From positions 1-46,707 of the IMG/VR virus record IMGVR_UViG_3300028192_000006: a DNA stretch of 46,707 nt. The stretch is one strand, 5' to 3'. Source of the stretch: a virus. The position numbers and the translations under genes were made by a program. The notes beneath the pieces were generated by a model, which searched no databases, was not told the DNA's origin, and saw only the letters and a program-made list of their open reading frames with translations. This document shows, piece after piece, positions 1 through 7,631 of the stretch (positions are counted from its first letter, which is position 1; each line of letters starts with the position of its first letter).

Positions 1-2
1 GT

Positions 3-56
3 TCACCATTAAAATTATTAGAAGAGGCTATATTGATTAATAATAAATTAAGATGA
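3..56 (+). CDS. 3' end of an upstream gene (partial)
   Basis: An open frame enters from the left edge and ends in TGA at 54-56, sharing ATGA with the next start. The last 17 residues are leucine- and glutamate-rich (LKLLEEAILINNKLR). In T4-like genomes the late sigma factor gene 55 is often upstream of 47, but too little remains to identify the gene. The coupling overlap is the main reason to accept it. Confidence 0.5.
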   Translation, partial: SPLKLLEEAILINNKLR

Positions 57-457
57 AAGTAGGATTTACATGTTCACCATTTGATTTATTACACGCCGGA
101 CATATAGAAATGTTACGTGAGTGTAAGAAGTATTGTGATTATCTTATATGTGGTATTAATACTGCACCGATTAAACGTAAAAGACGACCAGTTCAAAGTC
201 TTATGGAAAGACATATACAATTGTCAGGTGTTAAATATGTTGATGAGATTATACCATACGAAAATGAAGAGGATTTAATTAATCTCCTTCAGCTTAAAAA
301 ACCTGACGTAAGATTTGTTGGATCAGATTATCATGGTAAACCATTTACTGGTGATGACTTAGAAATAGAAATAGTTTATAACAATCGTGACCACCCATTT
401 TCCTCAAGGGAACTTAAAAATAGAATTATTCATTGGTCATTTGAAGGTAAAAAATGA
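53..457 (+). CDS. Small cytidylyltransferase-like nucleotidyltransferase
   Basis: The product has 134 residues and the HxGH nucleotidyltransferase signature at its N-terminus (FDLLHAGHIEML), as in glycerol-3-phosphate cytidylyltransferase (TagD) and the RfaE C-terminal domain. Members activate a phosphorylated alcohol or sugar with CTP or ATP. The length fits a single-domain TagD-type enzyme, and a late SSRE stretch (residues 119-122) could be the family's second phosphate-binding motif. It starts inside the upstream stop codon and ends overlapping gene 47. The substrate cannot be read from sequence. One use would be an activated precursor for surface or DNA decoration, which is inference. 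Confidence 0.8.
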   Translation: MKVGFTCSPFDLLHAGHIEMLRECKKYCDYLICGINTAPIKRKRRPVQSLMERHIQLSGVKYVDEIIPYENEEDLINLLQLKKPDVRFVGSDYHGKPFTGDDLEIEIVYNNRDHPFSSRELKNRIIHWSFEGKK

Positions 458-1518
458 AGATAGCTTTATTAAATGATACCCATGTAGGTGTTAGAAATTC
501 AGCTGAAGTATTCATAAATTTTCAAAAAAGATTTTATGAAGAAATATTTTTTCCCTATTGTAAGAATAATAATATAAAACAAATAATTCATTTAGGTGAT
601 TATTACGATCATCGTAAATTTGTAAACTTTAAAGCATTAAGAGAAAATAGAAGACATTTCCTTGAACCTATGAAACAAGCTGGTATGACTATGGATATTA
701 TTCCAGGTAACCATGATGTGTTTCATAAAAATACAAATGACCTTTGTTCTCTTAAAGAACTCTTAGGATATTATACAAGCAACATCAATATTATAATGAA
801 GCCTTCCACATTAAGTTATGATGGATTGGATATTCATTTATTACCGTGGATTAATCCAGAAAATTACGATCATTCCATGAAGTTTGTAAAAAAGAATAAT
901 GGTATATTATTTGCTCATTTAGAGTTGCAAGGATTTGAAATGATGAGAGGTATTAAACAACCAAAGGGAAATGGAATGGGTGTTGAACCTTTTAGTCATT
1001 ATGATTTGGTATTATCTGGTCATTATCATGCAAGTTCACAACAAGGTAATATAAGATACTTAGGATGTCAAATGGAATTCACATGGGCTGATGCTGGTGA
1101 CCAAAAATATTTTCATATATTTGACACAGATACCCAAGAAGTAGAAAGAATTGGTAATCCATTAACATTATTTCAGAAAATACAATATGATGATACTGAC
1201 ACAGATTATACAAATTACGATATAAATATACTTACAAACAAATTCGTTAAAGTCATAGTGGGTAATAAGTCGAACCCATTTATGTTTGATAAATTTATTG
1301 AACGAATATCAGAACTTAAGACGCATGATTTAAAAATTGCTGAAAATTTCTCTGAATTCTTAGGTGAGAATGTTCTTACTAATGTTGAGGATATAGAAAA
1401 TACGACTGACTTAATGGCAAGTTATATAGATGGTGTAAACACAGATTTAGATAAAGGGAAATTAAAAACTCTAATGAATAGTTTATATAATGATGCTTTA
1501 GATATGGAGATACAGTAA
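454..1518 (+). CDS. 47: gp47, SbcD/Mre11-like recombination nuclease subunit
   Basis: A calcineurin-type metallophosphoesterase of 354 residues (T4 gp47 has 339). Metal-binding motifs appear in order: NDTH at residues 7-10, GDYYDH from 48, GNHD at 85-88 and GHYH at 189-192. With gp46 it forms the Mre11-Rad50-type complex that resects DNA ends for recombination-dependent replication and degrades host DNA. It overlaps the preceding gene by 4 bp. Gene 46 follows after two membrane-protein genes rather than directly. Confidence 0.95.
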   Translation: MKIALLNDTHVGVRNSAEVFINFQKRFYEEIFFPYCKNNNIKQIIHLGDYYDHRKFVNFKALRENRRHFLEPMKQAGMTMDIIPGNHDVFHKNTNDLCSLKELLGYYTSNINIIMKPSTLSYDGLDIHLLPWINPENYDHSMKFVKKNNGILFAHLELQGFEMMRGIKQPKGNGMGVEPFSHYDLVLSGHYHASSQQGNIRYLGCQMEFTWADAGDQKYFHIFDTDTQEVERIGNPLTLFQKIQYDDTDTDYTNYDINILTNKFVKVIVGNKSNPFMFDKFIERISELKTHDLKIAENFSEFLGENVLTNVEDIENTTDLMASYIDGVNTDLDKGKLKTLMNSLYNDALDMEIQ

Positions 1519-1736
1519 TGCAAATGAAAAAAATTTCAAAAAGTAGATGGACAATACTAGCACTTGTGGTAGTAGGTCTTATAGTTTTATTTAATATAAC
1601 CGGCTGTGCAATGTTTGAAAAACAGATGACTACTATGAAAGGCTTAGTAGGCTTTGCTGGCGATAAAGATATTATAGTATGTGAGGGAACTGAATGCGTA
1701 GAGACACCGGTCGCGACCGAAGAAGTGAAAGGATAA
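1518..1736 (+). CDS. Small predicted lipoprotein
   Basis: 72 residues. A basic start (MQMKKISKSR) is followed by a hydrophobic stretch and the lipobox-like ITGC near residue 30, which fits signal peptidase II cleavage and lipidation in a Gram-negative envelope. The mature part is short and ends acidic. Its ATG overlaps the gp47 stop (TAATG), and its last 43 bp overlap the next gene in another frame. No family is recognised. A superinfection-exclusion or lysis role (o-spanin size) is possible but unsupported. Confidence 0.75.
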   Translation: MQMKKISKSRWTILALVVVGLIVLFNITGCAMFEKQMTTMKGLVGFAGDKDIIVCEGTECVETPVATEEVKG

Positions 1737-2251
1737 TAGACGAAGATAATAAAAGACTCCTTAAAGGAGTAATTCAATTTGCTTTTTTAGGAATTGTTTT
1801 ATTAATCTCATTGGCTGTTTTGAGTGAAGTCGAACAGGTATGGACTGACTTTAGTCCAGAAGTTGAAGAAGTTACTTATGCTGCTGTTGAAGAAACAGTA
1901 GTTGAAGTTTCAGATCCAAAAGATGATTTGGATAAAGAAAAATATAGAGCTTATTTTGAAGATAAGTCTCTTGTATTAATGGTGCTTGGTGGTCTAGAAT
2001 ATTGGAAATTAAATTGCGGAACACTATCAGGCACTGGTGATTACTTTATGAATTTGGCCGTTAAAAAACATAGTATAGATATAAATGAAATGAATATGGA
2101 TGCGAGTTTCCAAATGGGTCTTTTTGCAGCGACCTTATATAATGACTGTGACATATTTTTAGAACAAACAAATAGTATTGGTCTAGGAATGATGTTCAAA
2201 AAAACCCCTCAGGAGATTATACTTGATACAGTTCCAGAAACTAACATATAA
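1694..2251 (+). CDS. Single-pass membrane protein of unknown function
   Basis: 185 residues with a basic N-terminus, one transmembrane segment around residues 27-43 (FAFLGIVLLISLAVL) and an acidic extracytoplasmic part. The ATG at 1694 follows GAGGG with normal spacing and lies inside the lipoprotein gene, so the two may be translationally coupled. A GC-rich palindrome lies in the overlap. It ends 29 bp inside gene 46. Together with the lipoprotein it makes an envelope pair wedged between genes 47 and 46, which are usually adjacent or separated by soluble-protein genes. Confidence 0.75.
   Translation: MRRDTGRDRRSERIIDEDNKRLLKGVIQFAFLGIVLLISLAVLSEVEQVWTDFSPEVEEVTYAAVEETVVEVSDPKDDLDKEKYRAYFEDKSLVLMVLGGLEYWKLNCGTLSGTGDYFMNLAVKKHSIDINEMNMDASFQMGLFAATLYNDCDIFLEQTNSIGLGMMFKKTPQEIILDTVPETNI
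1708..1719. repeat. 12-bp GC-rich perfect palindrome
   Basis: CGGTCGCGACCG is self-complementary and lies 12 bp after the start codon of the 185-residue membrane protein, inside the overlap with the lipoprotein gene. In DNA this AT-rich it stands out. It could fold over the start region of the mRNA or be a protein or modification site. Confidence 0.6.
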
Positions 2252-3890
2252 GAACTTCCTCTCAACTGGCAACAACCCAATAACAATAGAACTTAATAAG
2301 AGTAAATCAACTCTTATTGTTGGTACTAATGGGTCTGGTAAGTCAACAATTCTTGATGCATTATCCTTTGCATTATTTGGTAAACCCCATCGTAATATTA
2401 ATAAAAATGGATTAGTAAATTCAGTTAATGGAAAATATTGTGAGGTAGAAGTAAAATTTGAAACAGCTGGTCATAGCTTTAGAGTAGTACGAGGAATAAG
2501 ACCAAATAAGTTTGAAGTATATCAAAATAATAAAATGATAGACCAACAAACAAACGTAAGGGACTATCAAAAGTTTTTAGAACAAAATATTCTTAAGCTA
2601 AATCATAAATCCTTTCACCAAATAGTAGTCTTAGGGTCATCTTCCTTTGTCCCTTTTATGCAATTAAAGTCTCATGATAGGCGTGATGTCATCGAAGACC
2701 TTCTAGATATTAACATATTTAGCAAGATGAAGTTCATATTACGTGAAAGAAACTCTAAAGCAAGGGAATTATCTAAAAATTCTAAAATAAAAGTGGATGG
2801 TCAAAGGGATAAAATTGGTTATCAGAAAAAACATATTAACCAATTAGAAGAAATAAATGAAGAAGCAAAAAAATCTTATGATTCAGAAATAGCAGAGGCA
2901 CAGGGGAAAATAGATGCGTTAAATAAAGAATTAGATGCATGTCCACCTCAATCAGGAATAGAGTTTAAATTAAAGACTATGAAAAAAGTAAAAGATGATT
3001 TAATTTCTGATAAAGGTAGATGTCAACATGAAATGAAGAGTCTAGAGGAGAGGCATAAATTCTTTGAGACATCTGTGGCATGCCCAATATGTTCACAAGC
3101 TATTTCCGAAGATTTAAAGAAATCTATGGAGAGTGATATTATGGCATCCGGTCTTGGAACTATGAATGAGTTAAGTCATACTAAAGCTAAACTAAAATCT
3201 GCAGAAGATGCTTTGGAAAGTGCACGAAATCATTTGTCAAATGTTCAAGTTATAAATGCTAAAATAGCTACACATACTAATGCAATGTCAAATTTAATAA
3301 ACAAACATGTTAATGAAGTTGATATGAATCAACCAACTACAGATTTGGTAGATATGACACTAGAGCTTGTTGATTTACAAGATACTTATACTACTTCAAC
3401 AAATGAGTTATTATATAATGATATAGCTGGAGAAATGCTTAAAGACACTGGTATTCGAACGAAAATTATTAAAGAATACTTACCAGCTATGAATGCTCTT
3501 ATAAATAATTACCTTCAAGTATTAGAATTTTTTGTATCATTCCATTTAGATGAAAATTTTCAAGAGACAATTAAATCGAGACATAGAGATGATTTTGTAT
3601 ATGATAATTTTTCTGAAGGTGAAAAAATGAGAATTGACTTATCATTATTATTTGCATGGCGTCAAATAGCTAAAATGAAAAACTCAACAAATACAAATTT
3701 ATTAATTCTTGATGAGACGTTTGATTCAAGTCTTGATGAGGATGGTGTGGATAATCTAATGAAAATCTTATTGACTTTGGAAGATGGAACGAATACATTT
3801 ATCATCTCACATAAACCAGATATGCTTGAAGGTAAGTTAAAAGATAAGATTGTGTTTATCAAAAAGAATAATTTTTCTCAAATTAGATAG
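2223..3890 (+). CDS. 46: gp46, SbcC/Rad50-like recombination ATPase subunit
   Basis: 555 residues (T4 gp46 has 560). Walker A GTNGSGKS is at residues 34-41, two coiled-coil arms flank a zinc hook CPIC at 287-290, and the ABC signature (FSEGEK) and Walker B (LLILDETFD) are near the C-terminus. The start is TTG at 2223: AGGAG at 2211-2215 has ideal spacing, and this start gives the family N-terminus (IQFQKLTYKNFLSTG). It overlaps the preceding gene by 29 bp. It works with gp47 in end resection. A gene-free stretch with promoters follows. Confidence 0.95.
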   Translation: MIQFQKLTYKNFLSTGNNPITIELNKSKSTLIVGTNGSGKSTILDALSFALFGKPHRNINKNGLVNSVNGKYCEVEVKFETAGHSFRVVRGIRPNKFEVYQNNKMIDQQTNVRDYQKFLEQNILKLNHKSFHQIVVLGSSSFVPFMQLKSHDRRDVIEDLLDINIFSKMKFILRERNSKARELSKNSKIKVDGQRDKIGYQKKHINQLEEINEEAKKSYDSEIAEAQGKIDALNKELDACPPQSGIEFKLKTMKKVKDDLISDKGRCQHEMKSLEERHKFFETSVACPICSQAISEDLKKSMESDIMASGLGTMNELSHTKAKLKSAEDALESARNHLSNVQVINAKIATHTNAMSNLINKHVNEVDMNQPTTDLVDMTLELVDLQDTYTTSTNELLYNDIAGEMLKDTGIRTKIIKEYLPAMNALINNYLQVLEFFVSFHLDENFQETIKSRHRDDFVYDNFSEGEKMRIDLSLLFAWRQIAKMKNSTNTNLLILDETFDSSLDEDGVDNLMKILLTLEDGTNTFIISHKPDMLEGKLKDKIVFIKKNNFSQIR

Positions 3891-3924
3891 AAAAATATTC
3901 TATACAACCCCTCTTTTATAGAAA

Positions 3925-3959
3925 AATAGTACTTTATGCGTTTTTTAGCTGCATAAAGT
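3925..3959 (+). promoter_or_regulatory. Upstream operator-like half site and 9-bp inverted repeat
   Basis: AATAGTACTTT (3925-3935) resembles the palindrome over the downstream promoter. It runs into ACTTTATGC (3931-3939), which pairs perfectly with GCATAAAGT (3951-3959) across an 11-nt T-rich loop. The hairpin follows gene 46 by about 40 bp and could be a weak terminator. The AATAGTACTTT element recurs at 42486, but the second hairpin arm does not. Confidence 0.5.
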
Positions 3960-3982
3960 TACACGAAACGGCTCACGTATGG

Positions 3983-3997
3983 TATAATAGTACTATT
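3983..3997 (+). promoter_or_regulatory. Extended -10 promoter overlapped by palindrome AATAGTACTATT (copy 1)
   Basis: TATGG plus TATAAT (3983-3988) forms an extended -10. A weak TTACAC lies 19 bp upstream. The perfect 12-bp palindrome AATAGTACTATT (3986-3997) covers the end of the -10 and the predicted start site, the classic place for an operator. It is followed by a purine-rich leader with AAGGAC and the small TTG-start gene at 4021. Confidence 0.75.
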
Positions 3998-4020
3998 AAA
4001 TAATAAAAAAAGGACTAAAC

Positions 4021-4200
4021 TTGATTACAAAAACTTATGATATCGACCCCAATACAACGGCTTGGGATTTATTGGATTTTCTTAAAACATTTAACGCTAA
4101 ATTAATAACATTAAATCCACAACCAAATTTACCATTACCATCAATTACGATTTCTTTTCCAAAAATTAATCAAAAATCAATTGAAAATATACTTAAATAA
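4021..4200 (+). CDS. Small unknown protein, TTG start
   Basis: 59 residues beginning ITKTYDIDPNTTAWDLLDFL after a TTG start, with AAGGAC 5 bp upstream. It has its own operator-type promoter and fills most of the gap between gene 46 and the AAA+ ATPase gene. The composition is ordinary for a soluble protein, with a proline-rich middle. No family is recognised. Its position matches the gene at 42569, which is also flanked by the two promoter types, but the proteins are not visibly related. Confidence 0.6.
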   Translation: MITKTYDIDPNTTAWDLLDFLKTFNAKLITLNPQPNLPLPSITISFPKINQKSIENILK

Positions 4201-4205
4201 CAAAA

Positions 4206-4306
4206 CACCTGGCCTACTGACTCGTTCGTTCTGGACCCATAAGTTCCCACACGAAACAGCCAAACTATGGTATAATAGTACTATTAAATAATAAAAAAAG
4301 GAAAAA
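4206..4306 (+). repeat. About 100-bp promoter repeat, copy 1 (second copy at 42866)
   Basis: The block begins CACCTGGCCTACTGACTCG and runs through ACCCATAAGTT, ACACGAAACAGC, TATGGTATAATAG and a poly-A/GGA leader. It is nearly identical to 42866-42966, with scattered substitutions. The copies lie almost 39 kb apart in front of unrelated genes. Confidence 0.85.
4271..4285 (+). promoter_or_regulatory. Extended -10 promoter with palindromic operator (copy 2), upstream of the AAA+ gene
   Basis: TATGG plus TATAAT at 4271-4276 with AATAGTACTATT at 4274-4285, the same arrangement as at 3983. The transcript would begin within the palindrome and have a leader of about 35 nt, with AAAGGA before the ATG at 4318. 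Confidence 0.75.
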
Positions 4307-4317
4307 AAATATATATT

Positions 4318-5490
4318 ATGAATAAAGCGATAGAAAAATTAATGAATGATTATCCTAACAAGGTACACTTCACAACAACTGAAATTAAAAAAGCAGCTTC
4401 TGATATTGGAGAAAATCCAAGGTCAGCTTATACGTTTGTTAAATATAGGGAAAAATGCCCAATAGTTAGCAGAGGTACTTATGATTTAACTAATTTAATG
4501 CCAAAATCTGCGGCTCCTAAAAAGGACCCTAAAATGTCTTATGCTTCTACAACAGCAGTTGCTTCAGTTTCTAATGATGAAGTTTTTGTTCCTGATTTTG
4601 ATGAAACATTTGTTGCTTGGGGTAACTTTACAGAACTTTTAAAAATCGTTAAGTCAAGAATGTTTTATCCAACATTTGTTTCTGGACTTTCTGGAAATGG
4701 TAAGACATTTATGATTGAACAGGCATGTGCAAAACTTAAACGTGAATATGTTAGAGTTCAGATTTCTCCTGAAACGGATGAAGATGATTTAATCGGTGGA
4801 TTCCGTCTTATTAAAGGTGAGACAGTTTTTCAAAAAGGACCAGTTATTAAAGCTATGGAAGCTGGAGCAATCTTAATGATTGACGAAATCGACCGTGGTA
4901 CTAATAAAGTTATGTGTTTACAAGGTGTTCTTGAAGGTAAGCCAGTTCTTATTAAAAAGACAGGTGAAGTCATTGAACCTAAAGACGGTTTTAATGTGAT
5001 TGCTACAGCTAACACAAAAGGTAAAGGTTCAGAAGATGGACGTTACTCAGCTGCTACAATTATTGATGATGCTTTCCTTGAAAGATTTACAATTACTCTT
5101 GAACAAACATTTCCTACTATTAAAGTAGAGGAAAAAATTGTTATGAAGCATATGAAAAAATTCGAAAAGATTGACGAAGAATTTGGTAAGCTTTTAGTTG
5201 GCTGGGCTGATGCAATTCGTAAGACTTTTTATGATGAAGGTATTGACGAAGTTATTTCAACTCGTAGATTATGCCACATCGTTCAGACTTATTCAATCTT
5301 TAACAAACGTGATAAAGCAATTGCTTTATGTGTAAATCGTTTTGATGAAGATACTAAGGCTGCTTTTATAGACCTTTATGAAAAAGTTGATGCTACTATT
5401 AATGCTCCTGAAACGGATAATGATAGTATTGAAACTCTTGAAGAAGAAACTGAATGGAATGAAGATCCAAACAATTGGGAGGACGTATAA
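4318..5490 (+). CDS. CobS/MoxR-like AAA+ ATPase
   Basis: 390 residues. An N-terminal helical region precedes an AAA+ domain with Walker A GLSGNGKT (123-130), Walker B ILMIDEID (185-192) and a sensor-1 region with IATANTKGKG. Proteins of this type are labelled CobS in T4-like cyanophages but are better viewed as MoxR-type chaperone ATPases acting with a VWA partner. That partner is encoded 2 bp downstream, strongly suggesting a two-part machine like CobS-CobT metal insertion or MoxR-VWA remodelling. The acidic C-terminus is typical of the phage branch. Cobalt chelation itself is not implied. Confidence 0.85.
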   Translation: MNKAIEKLMNDYPNKVHFTTTEIKKAASDIGENPRSAYTFVKYREKCPIVSRGTYDLTNLMPKSAAPKKDPKMSYASTTAVASVSNDEVFVPDFDETFVAWGNFTELLKIVKSRMFYPTFVSGLSGNGKTFMIEQACAKLKREYVRVQISPETDEDDLIGGFRLIKGETVFQKGPVIKAMEAGAILMIDEIDRGTNKVMCLQGVLEGKPVLIKKTGEVIEPKDGFNVIATANTKGKGSEDGRYSAATIIDDAFLERFTITLEQTFPTIKVEEKIVMKHMKKFEKIDEEFGKLLVGWADAIRKTFYDEGIDEVISTRRLCHIVQTYSIFNKRDKAIALCVNRFDEDTKAAFIDLYEKVDATINAPETDNDSIETLEEETEWNEDPNNWEDV

Positions 5491-5492
5491 TA

Positions 5493-7631
5493 ATGAATTT
5501 ATCAGCTCAAGAATATTTAGCAAAATTATTAGCCAAAGAGAACTTATCAGTTCAACATGGTAATTATTCAACAGCATCATTTGATGTTATGAATAGAGTT
5601 TTAAGATTACCACTTTGGGAAGACAAAGGTAAGGATGTTTATGACTTACTAGTTGGACATGAAGTTGGTCATGCTCTTTATACTCCAGCTGATGGATGGC
5701 ACGATTCTGAAAAGAAAATTGGTAAAATTCCAAGAGCTTATTTAAATATCGTTGAAGATATTCGAATTGAACGTATGATACAAGAGACATATCCTGGTAT
5801 CGTTCGTAGATTTAAAAATGGTTATAAAAGACTTTTTGATGATAACCTATTTGGTACAGATGATAGAGACATTAACAAAGCTGGTCTTATGGATAGGCTT
5901 AATGTTTCATCAAAAGGTAGAGGTTATGTTCCAGTTGAATTTTCTGATGAAGAGTCTCCTTTAGTTAAAGAAGCTATGGAAGTTAAAACTTGGGATGATG
6001 TTCTTAAAGTTTGTCAAAAACTATTTGATTGGGTTAATGAAAATGAGGAAGAAGAAGAAAAGCCTGAAGGTTCTGATGCTACTTTTCCTTCTAATGAAAT
6101 GGCCGGTGATGATGATGCTCAAGCTGAAAAGCCTGAAGGTTCTACTCCTCCAGAAGACGATGAGGAAATGGACGAAGAAGGTGAAGGTGAAGGTAGTGAA
6201 TCTGATTCTGAAAGTAAAGAAAAAGAAACTGAAGAAAAGAAATCTGATAAACATTCTCCTTGGACTGAAGAAAATTTTAGAAAAAATGAAAAAGATTTAC
6301 TTGAAACTAAAGAAGACAAATATGATAAAGAGACAAAACAGTCTACTTATTCTGCAGGTATTTCTGATGAAAACTTAGAAAAAATTGTATTTACTTATAA
6401 AGAAGCTGCAGCAAAAAGAATAGAATGGTGTGAAGAAAACCAAAGAGATATTGAATATAGTGCTTATGGTAATCCAGCAGTTACAGCAGACTGGGAAAAA
6501 TCAAAGCCAGGTTTAAACTCTACAGCTAATTTATTGGCTAAAGATTTTGAACGTAAGAAAGCAGCTTTTGAATATTCAAGAGCTCTTACTGCAAAGACTG
6601 GAAAACTTGACCCATTAAAGCTTCATGCTTATAAAACTTCTGAGGATATTTTCCTAACAACTACTCAATTAGCACAAGCTAAATCACATGGAATTATGAT
6701 GTTCGTAGATTATTCTGGTTCAATGTGTGATATCATAGAAGATGTAACTAACCAAGCAATTACGATTGCAATGTTTTGTAGAAAAGTTCATATACCATTT
6801 GAAGTATATTCATTTACTACTGCTGGATGGCATGGTAGAGATCTTCAAGACGAAATTGTAGTTAAAGGTAATGAAATAGATGACTTAACTAAAATAAAAG
6901 TTGTTGAAATGTTTTCTTCAAAAATGAATAATAAAACTTTTGAAGAAGCTTCTAAAGAAGCATTTGGTATAAGTAAAGCTCATTCATATAGACGTGATTC
7001 TACATATTATATAGCTGGTGGCCAGCTTCATACAATTGATGCAATGGGTTCAACTCCACTTATTCAAACTACGATTTTAGCAGCTAAACTTACTAAAGCT
7101 TTTCAAAGAAAGCATGCAATACAAAAAACAAATATTATGATACTTACTGATGGTTACCCTGATACAGTTGGAATTAATGATGATGAACATGCTGATGTTA
7201 AAACTCATCGTAATAATAAAATGATTAACTTTAATGGTAAAATTATTTCCGGTGAAAGTGCTAGAGAACTTTACACAAATTGTTTAATTAGACTTAAGGA
7301 AATTACTGGTGCTAAAATGTTTGGTTTTCATTTAGCAGTTGATGCTTCTTCTTTTGGTCAAGGTTATTGGGATGTTAAAGAAAAACAACATATAGAGTTT
7401 AAAGATGTTATGAAGAAATGGAGAAAAGAAGGTCACCTTGTTTGGAAAAAACAAAAAGGTTATGATGATTACTTTATAATTAAAGTTGGTCAAAAACATG
7501 TTGATGATGAATTTGAACCTCAAAAAACTGAAACAATTAGAGACATTAGGAATGAATTCAAAAAATTCAATAAAAACAAAAAACACACTAAGCAATTAGT
7601 TGCGAAAATAACTGACGCGGTAGCTGCATAA
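5493..7631 (+). CDS. CobT-like protein with HExxH motif and VWA domain
   Basis: 712 residues from ATG 5493; GGGAGGA lies 10 bp upstream, so the in-frame TTG at 5475 is not the start. The N-terminal part has a zincin-like HEVGH (56-60) followed by NIVEDIRIE, which could supply a third ligand. Residues about 180-255 are a Glu/Asp/Ser-rich linker with a repeated EKPEGS. A VWA domain follows with MIDAS motif DYSGS (406-410). VWA proteins partner MoxR/CobS ATPases, and the ATPase gene is directly upstream. The HExxH suggests protease activity gated by the ATPase, which is inference. The target is unknown. Confidence 0.85.
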   Translation: MNLSAQEYLAKLLAKENLSVQHGNYSTASFDVMNRVLRLPLWEDKGKDVYDLLVGHEVGHALYTPADGWHDSEKKIGKIPRAYLNIVEDIRIERMIQETYPGIVRRFKNGYKRLFDDNLFGTDDRDINKAGLMDRLNVSSKGRGYVPVEFSDEESPLVKEAMEVKTWDDVLKVCQKLFDWVNENEEEEEKPEGSDATFPSNEMAGDDDAQAEKPEGSTPPEDDEEMDEEGEGEGSESDSESKEKETEEKKSDKHSPWTEENFRKNEKDLLETKEDKYDKETKQSTYSAGISDENLEKIVFTYKEAAAKRIEWCEENQRDIEYSAYGNPAVTADWEKSKPGLNSTANLLAKDFERKKAAFEYSRALTAKTGKLDPLKLHAYKTSEDIFLTTTQLAQAKSHGIMMFVDYSGSMCDIIEDVTNQAITIAMFCRKVHIPFEVYSFTTAGWHGRDLQDEIVVKGNEIDDLTKIKVVEMFSSKMNNKTFEEASKEAFGISKAHSYRRDSTYYIAGGQLHTIDAMGSTPLIQTTILAAKLTKAFQRKHAIQKTNIMILTDGYPDTVGINDDEHADVKTHRNNKMINFNGKIISGESARELYTNCLIRLKEITGAKMFGFHLAVDASSFGQGYWDVKEKQHIEFKDVMKKWRKEGHLVWKKQKGYDDYFIIKVGQKHVDDEFEPQKTETIRDIRNEFKKFNKNKKHTKQLVAKITDAVAA

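Noticed and set aside
1379-1777. Minus-strand open frame opposite gp47 and the lipoprotein
   Set aside because: All supported genes run on the + strand; this frame has no ribosome site and mirrors coding sequence.
1518-2251. Spanin pair
   Set aside because: Order, overlap and lack of lysis neighbours do not fit; the second protein has no clear coiled-coil periplasmic part.
6059-6143. Direct repeat AAGCCTGAAGGTTCT in the VWA gene
   Set aside because: It only encodes the repeated KPEGS in the acidic linker; no sign of mobility.
5995-6378. Lys/Leu-rich open frame within the VWA gene, and minus-strand frames opposite it
   Set aside because: They overlie the low-complexity acidic linker, which leaves all frames open. 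No ribosome site or sensible composition.
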